From contig NC_056740.1 in NCBI RefSeq assembly GCF_019279795.1, forward strand, positions 227,566,611 to 227,630,610: 64,000 nucleotides of DNA, read 5' to 3'. The notes beneath the pieces were generated by a model, which ran no database searches, was not told the DNA's origin, and saw only the letters and a list, made by a program, of their open reading frames with translations. Positions 46,280 to 58,058 of the stretch are shown piece after piece. How positions within the stretch are numbered: position 1 is the first letter of the stretch; the number at the start of each line of letters is the position of its first letter. The translations under genes were made by a program, and so were the position numbers. Source of the DNA: Protopterus annectens (taxonomy: Eukaryota; Chordata; Ceratodontiformes; Protopteridae).

Positions 46280-47585
46280 ACCTGAATATATAATTATTAT
46301 TAAAACCTGTATATTATGAAACAAGTATACTCACTCTAATACTCTCTGAGCACTCTAATGTCCTCCTGCACAGCTGCCTTTTCTCTCCAATAGCTTCAGG
46401 GGCTGTGGAGTCCAAAGTATCAGTGTGTAAGATCTGTGGGTAACATGCACTTACAGAGTGCATGTGTAGTTAACAGAAGTTCTACTTACACTACATAGGT
46501 AGTGCCTGCCATGTCACTTCATTCTCCTATCCGAGGATAGGAGATCTATATTGCCTTGCCTCATGTCACTATAATGGTGATGTCACAGCTCTCCATGCAT
46601 AGGATACCAGTGGCACGGGTTACAACCTGGACTAAACTATTCCACTGTTCAGTCTTATACTGAGGCCCTTAACAGCCCTTCGGCAAGAACATCTGGCTAT
46701 AATCTTTATGAAGGAAGCGAAGAAAGATTTTATGCCCAACCCGGTGTCACCTCTGAAAGGTGTAGTACCCTCTCCTTCTACAGCCATGATGTCTTACCAT
46801 GAAGAATTTCAGAACACAATGGTAGAAGATTCATGCAAAACAATGGTCCTCGCATGTACCGTCTGACACACACAATGACAGTCATCAACAGTTAGCTTAT
46901 TTACATGCTAGATGTCACAAAAGGGTAACAGACATATTGTATCATTATAGTTCACAATGGCACTTTAAGGTGTGAAACATGGCTGACTTGTATCCTTGCT
47001 TATGCAGTTAGGAAATTATTTTCAAGGCATGTGCATAGAGCTACTTGCAGGGACCCAGGTGTGTGCACAGGGTTGAGTAGAAATGAACACGATGTTCAGC
47101 TGATTATCTCAATACATCACTTGAGGGATTCACAAATAAAAATGAGTTGAGCCCTAATTAGTATAATTATCATTCCCAGCAAGATACATTTTTGTACTAT
47201 AAGCACAAGAAAAAATACTGACTACCACTGTTCTATGGAAGAAGTCGTAGAGCAGCACTACTCCTGTAGTGTAGCCTGAAAGTAATTGTTAAAACATACT
47301 AAAACATTGCTTGTACAAGGCAAATGTTACTTTTAATATGTTCATTTCATCAACTATTCTTTAAAGTGCTATGGAATTCGCCTGCACTTTAGCAAGTTGG
47401 CCAATATTTTAGTGCTTTGAGAAGGTATACTGAGAGGGATACTGCAAGGGTAAGGCAGTCATTGGCTGAAGGATAGTTAAGCATAATGAGTGACACAAGA
47501 AAGAAGGTCTGCACTAATAGGAAAGTCCACAGCAGCTCCCCAAAGTAAAGGCGTAGTCAGCCGAACCACAGCAAACACCTTTTAA
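46280..47585. other. No gene recognised
   Basis: Bases 46500-46860 are more GC-balanced and give partial frames (SGYNLYEGSEERFYAQPG), but no family is recognised. A hairpin, CTATCCGAGGATAG, lies at 46530. Confidence 0.4.
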
Positions 47586-47687
47586 TGTGTCTAAAAGACC
47601 AAACAAGCTTTGGGTGAAAAATACAGCAAACAATATGCCAAATGTTTAATACATTACAGCAAAGAATATGCCAAAGTTCAATACATT

Positions 47688-47732
47688 AAGAGCTTTTGCC
47701 CAGGTAATGTTCTACTGACTTCATCAGAAATG
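47688..47732 (-). ncRNA. Degenerate hammerhead-like motif at a PLE end
   Basis: The reverse complement has TTTCTGATGAAGTCAGTAG and later GGGCAAAAGCTC. CTGATGA is kept, but the GAAA core reads CAAA and the stems pair poorly. It is the positional equivalent of the better motifs at 54.56 and 57.71 kb and is most likely inactive. Confidence 0.35.
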
Positions 47733-48887
47733 AAATGAAATAAGGAAACTGCATCACAATTTCTATAACCACTTATTACAATAGTAATTAAACCTTTAAA
47801 GGGACATACACCAAGAATAATTGAAACTATAAGATCTTTCAAAATGGACATAAAATGCACAGCAAATTAAAACCCATCCAAACATGAATGTCAAACATTC
47901 TAAAAATTACAATATACAGCGCAACTGACATAGAAACTCATCTGAAAATAAATACAGTCCTATAGATGTCTATCATACCTCTCAACCACTCAGTACAAGA
48001 AATCTGGACAAAGTCCAAAATAATGGGGGGATAAAGGACCAAAAATAGGGATGGATACATTTTAAATATTGCTGTTATAAACTTAGAAAGTTGCAAGAAT
48101 AAAGGCTTTTTGTTACCATATATTTTTTGAAATATATAAAATATGAAAGTGAAGTGTCTATCATTATTTAGTGAATTCAGTCCTTACTGATTTTGCCAGA
48201 AAAACACAAATTGTATGAGGAACAGATCAAAAATATGAGGCAAAATCTGAACATTCTGCAAAAATAAACTTACTCCCAGGACAGGTGGAAAATCTGAAGA
48301 TCTTTCTTTAATCTCTTTTGTGATGTATAACAATTAATATACTTTCTATCCAAAAACATCAACCAACTTCTTGCAAACAATAGTAAAATTGTTATCCTCT
48401 GAAGTCATCCAAGACAAGAGCCTTGCCCTTTAATCAATTCTTTCTAAATGTTAAAGGGGTGGCAACTGTCAAATGCAAATAACTATTACTGAAAATGGGT
48501 TTTCTGTATATAGTAGAAGAAAATCTTTCACCAAACCAACACAGCTTTGTACTCAAATAGTTAATTGTGTTTTTGTCAGAACAATTTACACATTTCAGGA
48601 ACTTAGTGGTCTCATGCATAAATTTAACAAACAAATCCACTTCCTCTACTGGGTTTCTCTCTAGAATAAAGATCTCATCCAGATATCTGTGATATAAAGA
48701 CCATTTTTCCACATCCAAAATGTAATATGTGCCTTTTCTCCCAAGAATACTTAAACAAGTTGGGGTTTAACAGGGCATATGCTGCCCTCATGGCAATTTC
48801 CTTTACTTGTTGGAACATTTCTCCCACAAGGAAAATGTAGTTATTACAAAGTATTGTTTCAATAAACTCCTTCAAAATTATGATGTT

Positions 48888-49204
48888 ATTGCTGGTTAAA
48901 AATTTAGGGCGGCCACGGTGGTGCAGTGGTTAGCATTGCTGCCTCACAGCAAGAGGTTCTCCGGTTCGATCTGGGCTGGGGGGGCTTCTGTCTGGTCTGT
49001 CTGTCTCCCCTCCTGTGCGGGGTTGGTTCCTCTCCTCCCGGGTGCTCGGCTCCCCCCATCCCAAAAAGACATGCTGCAGGTGGATTGGACACTCTCTTGT
49101 GCAGTGTGTGCTGTTGTGTGTGTGCCTGTGGCTGGGGTTGCGCGGCTGGGCGTGACGACACCCACAATAAACACTGCCATTCACAATTGCTGGTTAAAAA
49201 TTTA
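48888..49204 (+). mobile_element. Full-length tRNA-headed SINE with perfect 19-bp TSD
   Basis: ATTGCTGGTTAAAAATTTA occurs at 48888-48906 and 49186-49204, flanking the insert exactly. The insert begins GGGCGGCCACGGTGGTGCAG with TGGTTAGCATTGCTGCCTC (A box) and AGGTTCTCCGGTTCGATC (B box), a SINE head widespread in fish-like vertebrates. The body has GGACACTCTCTTGTGCAGTG and the 3' end is CACAATAAACACTGCCATTC. The GC content is far above that of the surroundings. Its tail differs from that of the SINE at 40.0-40.3 kb. It lies in the minus-strand PLE. Confidence 0.93.
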
Positions 49205-50008
49205 AGATCTAGTTAGGCATCATGATGCAATTCCATATCTTCCTGTAATGGGATACAACTAAAACAGGTTGACCACGTCGATGTTTAAGAAACCAGTTAA
49301 ATTCTGCTGTAAATATGAAGGGAGTAATGAGAGACACACCCATCAACACATACTCGGAACACAATTCTACACATTTTGTCTGGGCTTGTGATATTAGTTT
49401 AATTAAAAAATGTGCCTGTTGTATACCTTAAACATATCTGTTATGTGCAAAAATGTTGTTGTAAACATATCTGTTATGTGCAAACATGTTTTTAATACTG
49501 AGAGACAATAATCATACCACCTTTGTCAATTGTAATATTACAGTCATTGTTATTTGGGAGACATTTGCTCAGTAAACTTACAATCCCAAGTGAGTTTAGA
49601 GATATATAGCTCTCAGGCACACTGACAGCATGCTATATGGGCAAGGGGGAAGCTGATGGTGTAAGAATGTTTCTCAGCCCATGAAAAAGATGTTAATAGT
49701 AGTGTTTTTGATATCTGCAGAGCAATTAAAAAAGCAAAAACACACTGAAAAGACAACATGCAAACCAAAGTTCTTTGATATAGAGAATGAGGTACTGAGG
49801 GGGCGGAGCCTGAATGGCTAACTGGTAGCAGCATTTTTTTAGAGCTCCACAAAACTAGTTCAAATAACAGGAAAATAATTAATTTCATCAAACAAAAATA
49901 TCCAGCTATTATTGATAAACTTATGAACTAATAGTGTACTAATTCTGAAAGCTTTTTGTCAATATTTTCCTGTCAAATTAATCTGGAGACTACTATAGCC
50001 ACCTGGAA

Positions 50009-50877
50009 ATGAGTAACTCAAAGAACTCACACTCTGAAACAGCCTTGAAGAAGGAAATCCAATTGATGTCCTCTGTACTGCAGGAGCTGTCATTGAAAAT
50101 GGATAATTTTAAGGACAACCTTGAAAATCTAAAAGAGAACTGCCAAAAACAAACAGATGTCTTTAAAGAATTATTACAGCAGCAACAAACAAAAATAATG
50201 GACATTGAAACATCTCTCTCCGATATAGATGGAAGGTTGAAGGAAGAAGAGAACCAAAGTAAATTTGTCTTACAACAAAATAACTGGTTAATCAACAAGA
50301 TAGATGATTTAGAAAACAGAGAAAGGCACACAAATATTAGAATATTTGGTCTTCTGGAGAAAGCTGAGGGTGAGGACATTATTTTATTTTTAAATTCCTG
50401 GTTGCCGGAATTCTTAGACCTAAAAGAAGGACTGTCAAATGGCATAGAAAGGGCTCATCGAGCCATAGGAAAACCTGTATCATCATCTCCTAATACTTCT
50501 CCTAGATCCATTGTAATAAAGTTTTTATCATACCTTGATAAAGAACTTATACTAAACTTAGCATGGAGGAAAAGTCCTTTAAAGTATAAACAACACCAAT
50601 AAGATTCGATAATGACTATTCAACCAGAGTGCTAGGTTTAAGAAAGAAAGCATGGCCATTTGTAAAATTCCTGAAACAAAACAAAATCAAAGCTCAGCTT
50701 GCATACCCTGCAAAAATCAAGATTCTTTACTCAAATGAAATGGGAACCTTTGAAAACGTAGATGAGGCATCTTCTTTTATCAAGAACAATAATATAATTA
50801 CAATTCCAGAAGAAATGGACTGGTCAACATATAACCCACTGAAAAGATCCCAAGAAGAAAAAAAAATCCTGGACTGA
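50009..50877 (+). pseudogene. L1 ORF1 protein (coiled coil, RRM, CTD), one frameshift
   Basis: Family knowledge: ORF1p binds element RNA and forms trimers. Seen: MSNSKNSHSETALKKEIQL opens a heptad-like coiled coil (about residues 10-110), then DLENRERHTNIRIFGL with IERAHRAIG and PRSIVIKFLSY (RRM-like region), and after a frameshift near 50600 VLGLRKKAWPFVKFL and QLAYPAKIKILY (C-terminal domain). The first Met sits 212 bases after the element's 5' end. Apart from the frameshift the protein is complete, which makes this one of the better preserved ORFs in the window. Confidence 0.85.
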
Positions 50878-50959
50878 TGTAAAGAAGAAAAAACAAAGAA
50901 CTGAAATTAAAAATGTAACACGTTTAATTACTCTCAAAGATTCTACTAAAAAGTGAAAT

Positions 50960-52143
50960 ATGGAAACTAAAACCAAAACGTATGTACATTTACTTTTTTT
51001 AGTTGTCTCAATATGCATAATATTGTTTATAATTCTTCTGTTTTTCTTTTTTAATACAGTGATGCTTTAACTCTATTTACTACAGGATGAATCTGCTTGT
51101 GTCAAGTGGTTAGCACAACGACACTCATATCAAATTTAAATATGTAATATTGTAGGGATTGTTTCTTTCAAAAAGCTCATTTTAATTACTTAATAGATTA
51201 CCTTGATGGGATAGAATTGAGAATGGGAGGTGGGGAGAGGAAGGAGAATTTGAATGATCTGGGGGTCTCCATTAAGAAATACTGACATGCAGCTCATACA
51301 GATGGTTTGTAACCATTGGGTTTCATGTGGCTGCAAGATATTAAGCAATAAGCAGTAGGTATCGGTAAAAAAATATATAGTAGATATATAATTGATCGGT
51401 GTTGAACACTTCATTGTTACAGTTTAAAAGCATCATCTCTCTTTTTTTTTCTTTACATGAACTGTCTGAAGAGGATATGAATAAATAACGGCTGTTTACA
51501 AGAAGCCGCAAGCTCATTTCACAGTCAAACACACTTGTGAACACATGAATATCGATCTTGTAATCATTCAACACCACAGTAACACTAATAGCTTGCACTC
51601 ACGCTCTACAAGGATACGATGATGTAAAAGAGAGAGAAAGAGGACAGAATACAGTATAGTCTTACTAGGGAGAGAGCAAGAAAAAGGAAAAAATAGTATG
51701 AACACATTCAGCTTTATCGGACTACAACAACTACAAAATTCAATGTGAAAAAAGCCCACTATACTAGTACTCAAACTAAATCACTAAATTAGAAATATAA
51801 ATAAGAAAAGTTACTTTTACAGAGTGGTGAGTGGCAGGGATTCAGTGCGTAAACGGTTAAGTACCAAGAGTTTTCATGTCAATACAGCTGTATACTTCTT
51901 GTTAGTCTTAAAGTGACAATCACCCTCTAATATAGTCCTGATAACACACTGATTATTAATGTTCAAAACATTCAGGAAATGGTCAGGAAAATGTTTCGAA
52001 TCTTATGTACAGAATTTATTTTATCTTCCAAAAGCTTCTGATTTCAAAGTTATATTTGCACCTTCTTGACTGTAGCTGTTGTACTGCTTATAAAAAACCC
52101 TGTGACAGATTTCAACATTGTTTTAATTAAAAATATTTACATG

Positions 52144-52187
<44 letters not shown>

Positions 52188-54515
52188 CGCATGTGTGTCC
52201 TTGTTAAAAAATAGTACAGGACAGATAACTGACCATTAACAGATTTTTTTTTTAGTGTATGAGGTATTTGCTAATTCCAAAATAAATGAAAATTCTGTAA
52301 GATGCCACCCTTCTAGCATGTGCTTGCATGAAATAGTTGGTTGACTAGCACAATGTATAATTAGATGTTAAAGACCAAACGCATTCCAGTTCTAACTGTT
52401 GTTTACTGGACAGGGATATCCTGTAATGTAATAGGCAGCAGTGTGTCATACATACCAGTTAATACCTGCATGCCAATTTGTTTCTGTAATGCATATACAT
52501 TTTTTGGCGCAGGTATTTAAAATATATACATCAAAGTTCTATAGTGTGTATGGGGCTGTTCTACCACTTTATTATCTCATTATGACTTTCAGTACACCTG
52601 GCATAGCACATTCAAAGGATATATGGTTAATCAGTTGAGTGGATTTAAACATCAAATTCCAGCAATTTTTAAATACTAATGGACAGTTAATCTCTAAAAT
52701 GCAGTGACATGATATTTTACAACTGACAACAGATACGATTTTAATTGCCCACAGTACTGACATAGAAAAGTAGACTACATTATGTACAGTTAGTGACAGG
52801 CATAACAGCCGATCATAAACATGCTGAAAATCTCTCTTAGATTGATGTTTAACTCTTTAATAGATTGTATTTCAAAAGGAGAATTGACTTGTATATTGTA
52901 AAGCTCTTGGATAGACTCAGAATATTTAGTTGGTATAAATATGAAGTACTTTATAATAAAAGTAATGATAAGACAAGGCTAAACAATAGGAAGAAATAAG
53001 TTTACTCAGTTCAGGAAAACACTGTATACTATGTAAGAATTAGAGAAACACAGTCAAGTGATTTATTTTACAAATCTCAAACATGGAAATATGAGTCTGT
53101 ATGTGTCAATCTACAAATATGTGTATAAGCACAGAGATGAGCACAAAAAAGTGACAATACACAAATATGTTTATCATCTACATGGCTAGATTTGACAATG
53201 TGCACATATGCAAATACAGACATATCAGTTTTAATTGATTCTAGTTATGATTATATCTTTTATTTGGAAACTTAATTTACTTTTTGTCATGCATAGAAAC
53301 TCATTTACTGCACCATAGCTAAGCTGCACAACACAGGAAATACTACAATGTGCTTCAGTGGGCATTCTGAGTCTAATATTTTTTAATCAGTAAGCTTATC
53401 CTAAATGAAAATATAGTTGGTTTAATAGTTTTTGTTGACAGAAAGTTAAAACTGTTACATTTGAATGAATAAACGAGATGGGTCTTATATAAAAAGTTTA
53501 TAAAATGTTTCTTTAACCTATAGTAAAATCTATGTATTAAACTTATCGATTATATGAAAAGACAAAAGAATACTAAACATTGTAACACTCTAATATGCAT
53601 TATAAACTAGGGTTTGAAGTATATAACCAAATAGTCAAAGAAACATTGGATATAATAAATAATTTATGAGTATTAAATTATCTTGAACAATAACTAGTTT
53701 GCAGAGCTTATCATATGTTTGCGCTAACAAAAATTATATGTTTTTTTTTTTTTTTTAGTAAAAAACAATATCACAACTGTGTATGTAATACAATTACTTG
53801 ATTCATGGGAAATTTACAAGCATATACCATTCAATGATTTTTTTTTATTATTTAAATCTTAATGTATTTATGTAAAATAGATTTCATTATAATCAATATG
53901 TATTTGGAAAAGATTTTATTTATCATCTACTATTAGATGATTAACTTGAACATTTGATGCATATATTACTATGTTAATAGTTCTGTCATGTACATATATA
54001 GAAAATCTATAATCACATCAGATTCAGAAATGATTCAATAGTTGATATCAGTCAGTAACTATGAATGGTTCAATGGAAAAAGTATATAATAAAATACATA
54101 TTTGTGTCTTTGCAAATTGTTCTTATACATAAGGGAGAGAGAGAAGGGGAAAAGAAGATGACATTAGAGCAATTGGATGTCGGGTTTAACTTATTTGAAA
54201 TGAATATACTCAGCCATATGATTGATATATTATGAAATGTTCATAATAAGGAATGTATTTATATATATGTATATAGCCTACGATTACTTATATGTTTCAC
54301 TATGTATATAATAGGTAGAACCATAAATATCATTCAACATATACTAGTTTATAATTTCAAAGGTCTCTTAGAATACAAGAATGGAGCATAAGGAAATCTG
54401 TCTACCAAACATGAGGGTTAATCTGGTAGATATTTTGTTTATGTCTATCAGATTAGGAATGTATATCATTCCATGTGTGATGGGGGTGAAGGTTGAAAGA
54501 AAAGATTATATTAGT
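50960..54515. other. Unexplained 3.5-kb stretch between L1 ORF1 and the nested PLE
   Basis: Very AT-rich, without supported frames. It holds a (TG)n run at 52148-52185 and T runs at 53740-53756 and 53838. It is too long for an L1 inter-ORF spacer, so at least one more insertion is likely, but I found no terminal repeat or TSD for it. Confidence 0.45.
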
Positions 54516-55143
54516 CAAAGGAAACAATAAATCCAACCACAGGACCATAGATAAATTTGTAGTTAAGCGCTTTCACTCACATTACTCAACATGAGCTTCA
54601 TCAGAACAACCACTTTACCAGTTTCAAATCCTTTATAAACTGTTAACAATTATGGCACATGACTTTCTTAAAGAAATCTAACATCCTATAAAAAATAAAA
54701 TGATCAATTTAAATAAATGTGTAAATTCAATAATATGTAAAATAATGTAATATAATAAATAATGTATTGACAATCTACCTATAATAAGATATACACATAA
54801 TAACTGTGCACTATAAAAATTGTCCACATAATAAACTACCTATTTCTGGCCATTGTTAAAAAACATTTGATGTTAATGGTACCATTAAGGCCATGAGTTT
54901 CGTCAGCAACCAAAACAGTTTGCCACAAGCTTTCTCTACATTCTAAGAAAGTCTTGTAGTCACCTGTAAACAAGTCAGAATTCACCCTTTTTAATATAAA
55001 GAAAGACAATTTCTTAAAAAGTGGGCATTCTGCAGCATGCACTGCCAAAACATTGGTTCCGTCCCTTTTTCTAATAGCTAAACAGTGCTCATAGATTCTC
55101 TTGTGTAAAGCTCTAATAGTTTTACCAATATAAAACTTGTCAC
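54516..55143 (-). pseudogene. Inverted left arm with GIY-YIG endonuclease end
   Basis: The minus-strand frame ending at 54836 reads CDKFYIGKTIRALHKRIYEH, AVHAAECPLF, NSDLFTGDYKTF and ADETHGLNGTI. It stays open through the whole C-terminus, whereas the right arm has a frameshift after CPLFKK. The junction with the plus-strand body (about 55144) is abrupt, with no spacer. The domain is truncated at the FYIGKT start, so it cannot make a full protein. Confidence 0.85.
54559..54610 (-). ncRNA. Hammerhead-ribozyme-like motif, left arm
   Basis: On the minus strand: GTTGTT, CTGATGA, A, stem II GCTCAT/GTGAGT, GAAA, palindrome AGCGCT, T, AACTAC. Stem I GTTGTT/AACTAC pairs five of six. Its layout equals the motif at 57707-57758; the stem II loop differs slightly (GTTGAGTAAT here). 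Confidence 0.62.
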
Positions 55144-55169
55144 AACAAGCATAGAAAAAGAACAAAGGA

Positions 55170-57340
55170 AAGGGGAAAGGTCGGAAAAAGAATTGACTTT
55201 TGGTATAGAGATTTTGAATCTTACTGGTGATGAACTTAATAATGATGTTGTTTCTGAGTTAAAACGTGTTTTTTTTTTCATACCTTCAAATACTGTGAAC
55301 ATCCCTAGATTGATAGTTGACTTCAGATTATATTTAAGGAAACTAAATTTGAAATTCATTTTTGATAATCTTCCTGAAGTCGGGAATGAAGTAACAATTT
55401 GCAAGAAAAATAGTACTTACAATCCTGCCTTAAATTCTACTATTCAAGTTTTTGGTACACTTTGTGAAAGAAAGTTTAGAACTTTGAGAGTAGGATCTTA
55501 TGTTTCTAACTTGCCAGAAGGGGGAGGAAAGGCTCTTTTTGATTTGAGTAACAACAAAGAAATTCGAGTTATGAAAGCTGATAGGTGGGGCTCATTAGTT
55601 GTCATGAAACCTACAGCATATGAACTAGCTATGTTTTCCTTACTAGATGATGACAAGTGCTACAAAGCAGTTAGTAGTGATTTTATTCTTAACTGCTTTC
55701 AAAGGTTAGATACGACACTATTTGATTTATTTTGTGAGGTCAGCATAGATTTTGACACTTACAGGTTCCTACAGGTTGAATACCCTAAAATGGCTGTGCT
55801 TTTTGGTATTCCCAAAGTACACAAAGACAGAGTTAGTCCTTCTTTTAGACCTATAGTGTCAGCAGCTTATTCAAAAACTGAGCCTATTTCCATTTGGCTA
55901 GATAGTATACTAAATCCAATGGTCCAGGAATCAAAATTTTATCTGCATGATTCTTGACACTTGTTAGAACTATTAAGTGAACTTGAGGTTTCTGAAGTTT
56001 TTTTCTTTGCCAGTTTAGATGTTACTTCTTTATATACAAGCATCGATCAGGAGGTAGGTTTAGAATACCTGAGAGAATATTTGACACGATATACATCCAA
56101 TGGGAGCAACACTGTTAATACTGTTTGCACCCTTATGGAGTTAGTTCTCACCAATATTTTTTTCAGATTTGGTAATTGTTTCTTTCAGCAGATATCAGGG
56201 GTTGCTATGGGGTCAAGAGTAGCTCCATCCTTTGCTAACATTGTAATGGCCCTCTGGGAGTTAAGATTTCTCTATGTTTTGCCTTTTTTTAGACAACATT
56301 TTGTTTTATAGGCAATACATAGATGACTTGATCTTTCTCTGGAAGGGCAATTATGGTAGCTTTCTATCTTTTGTGGAACATCTGAACCATAGCACCACTT
56401 TTATTAAATTCACTGTTGGAGGTTTTGGTGAGTCTACAGATTTTTTAGACCTTCATTTAAACTTTGACACTGTTTCTCGGAATTTCAAGAGTCAATATTC
56501 AGGAAGACCACTTTTGTCAACCAGTATCTACACAGAGAGAGTTTACATCCTGTTCATATGAAGGGTGGAGTGGTAAAAAATCAACTTATACGCCTCAGTA
56601 GGTTGGCAACTGAGTATTCTGTTTTTCTACACGAGGTAGAGAGATTGACACAGTTCTTTCTAGAGAGAGGCTATGGATAAGTCTGGCCCAAGAAGATTAT
56701 TCAGGAAGTACTGGTACTTAGAAACACTTCTGCTTGTCCCATTTTGAGCATTAGGGACACACTTAAGGGAGTGTCCCTTAGTATTCAGTGTAAAGACTCT
56801 TCCAATTTTTCATTAGCTTTTCCCATTCCAATATGCAATGAGATGGTTTATATTAAGAGAATTCTATTAGATCATTGGAAGGTTTTGATGGGAAACACTG
56901 AACTAACAAAGATTTTGGGTCTAAGACCACATTTTTCCTACAAGAAGACTACCAGCATTAAGCATATTTTGGAGAATAAGAACAAAATGATGGCTTTGAA
57001 TTCTACATCTAGGCTTGCTGGTAGTTTTTCTTGTGGAAGATGCAAACAGTGTGGATTTATGAGAAATGTGTCCAGCATTGAATTTAAACACATAGGGAGG
57101 AGGTTCTGGGCCAAGGACCATTACACCTGTAATACCACCAATGTTGTTTATTGTGCCACCTGTGATACATGCGACAAGTTTTATATTGGTAAAACTATTA
57201 CAGCTTTACACAAGAGAATCTATGAGCACTGTTTAGCTATTAGAAAAATGGACAGAACCAATGCTTTTGCAGTGCATGCTGCAGAATGCCCACTTTTTAA
57301 AAAAAAATTATTTCTTTGTATTAGAAAGGGTGAATTCTGA
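55170..57340 (+). pseudogene. PLE polyprotein: reverse transcriptase plus GIY-YIG endonuclease (broken)
   Basis: Family knowledge: PLEs couple a telomerase-like RT to a GIY-YIG nuclease. Seen in order: NLPEGGGKALFDLSNN, VMKADRWGSLVVMKP (DKGG block altered), FGIPKVHKD and FRPIVSAAYSKTEPIS, a TGA at 55955-55957, SLDVTSLYTSIDQEVGLEYL (first catalytic Asp), ISGVAMGSRVAPSFANIVMA, frameshift near 56280, YRQYIDDLIFLW (YIDD box), STDFLDLHLNFDT, frameshift between 56560 and 56740, LGLRPHFSYKKTTSIKHIL, then CATCDTCDKFYIGKTITALH with RIYEHC (GIY-YIG). All catalytic RT acids are present, so decay is by stop and shifts only. The N-terminus is cut at the inverted-arm junction. Confidence 0.9.
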
Positions 57341-57706
57341 ATTGTTTACAGGTGACTACAAGACTTTTCTTAGAATGTAGAGAAAACTTGTGGCGCATTG
57401 TTTTGGTTGCTGATGAAACTCCTGGCCTTAATGGTACCATTAACACCAAATGTTTTTTAACAATTGCTAGAAATAGGTAGTTTACTATGTGGATTACTTA
57501 TTATTTTTTTTTATAGAGCACAATTATTATGTGCATGTTTTATTGTTCAACACATCATTTATTATATTACATTATTTTACACATTATTGAATTTATATAT
57601 TTATTGAAATGGATTATTTTATTTTTTACATGAAGTTAGATTTCTTTAAGAAAGTCATGTGACATAATTGTTAACAGTTTATAAAGGATTTGAAACTGGT
57701 AAAGTG

Positions 57707-57758
57707 GTTGTTCTGATGAAGCTCATGTTGAATAAAGTGAGTGAAAGCGCTTAACTAC
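57707..57758 (+). ncRNA. Hammerhead-ribozyme-like motif, right arm
   Basis: Stem I GTTGTT (57707-57712) pairs with AACTAC (57753-57758) except one U-U. The core CTGATGA is at 57713-57719 and GAAA at 57743-57746. Stem II is GCTCAT/GTGAGT (six pairs, two of them G-U). GAAA runs into AGCGCT (57746-57751), able to form a two-pair stem III or a six-pair dimer stem; U57752 would be the cleavage base. One extra A separates CTGATGA from stem II. Hammerheads are established in PLE terminal regions; self-cleavage of this copy is inference. Confidence 0.65.
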
Positions 57759-57801
57759 AAATTTATCTACGGTCCTGTGGTTGGATTTATTGTTTCCTTT
57801 G

Positions 57802-58058
57802 GTGTCAATTTGTTTATTTGGTTTCAAGTTCATTTTGAATTTATTTTTAATCATTGTATTAATCAAAATAATTTTACTTAAATCATTTTATACTTTTTTA
57901 TTATGGCCTGAAATGAACATCAATATAAAAGTATTACAAAAGAGATTCAGTCTATTTATGATACATGAAATAAGGAGAATTGTGTTCCAAATACAATACT
58001 ATAAAATTTACTTGAATATTAATATAAATTTTAGCAAGCATGAAACTCAACAACAAAC
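57802..58058 (+). other. L1 inter-ORF sequence resumed after the PLE
   Basis: AT-rich lead into the ORF2 start; assumed to be original L1 spacer. Confidence 0.4.

Larger units (their letters stand above)
47590..49640 (-). pseudogene. Penelope-like element, decayed reverse transcriptase
   Basis: Reading on the minus strand: ITIDKGGMIIVSQY near 49530 (PLE DKGG block), a damaged YLQEDMELHHDA, then after a SINE insertion LCNNYIFLVGEMFQQVKEIA with MRAAYALLNPNLF (the FxQxxGxAMG...AP..ANL block), RYLDEIFILERNP (the YLDD catalytic box with Asp-Glu in place of Asp-Asp) and STIYRKPIFSNSYLH. Stops and shifts are frequent. No GIY-YIG domain is readable. The end near 47.7 kb keeps a ruined hammerhead-like motif (CTGATGAAGTC present, GAAA replaced). 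Confidence 0.8.
54516..57801 (+). mobile_element. Penelope-like element flanked by inverted ~0.63-kb copies of its 3' end
   Basis: The left arm 54516-55143 is an inverted copy of the right arm 57171-57801. Both include the GIY-YIG coding end, the 3' untranslated part and the hammerhead-like motif, and both end in the same bases (CAAAGGAAACAATAAATCCA on the left and its complement on the right). Between them the RT ORF runs on the plus strand. Inverted terminal copies are known in PLEs and arise during target-primed insertion. It sits between ORF1 and ORF2 of an L1. Confidence 0.9.
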
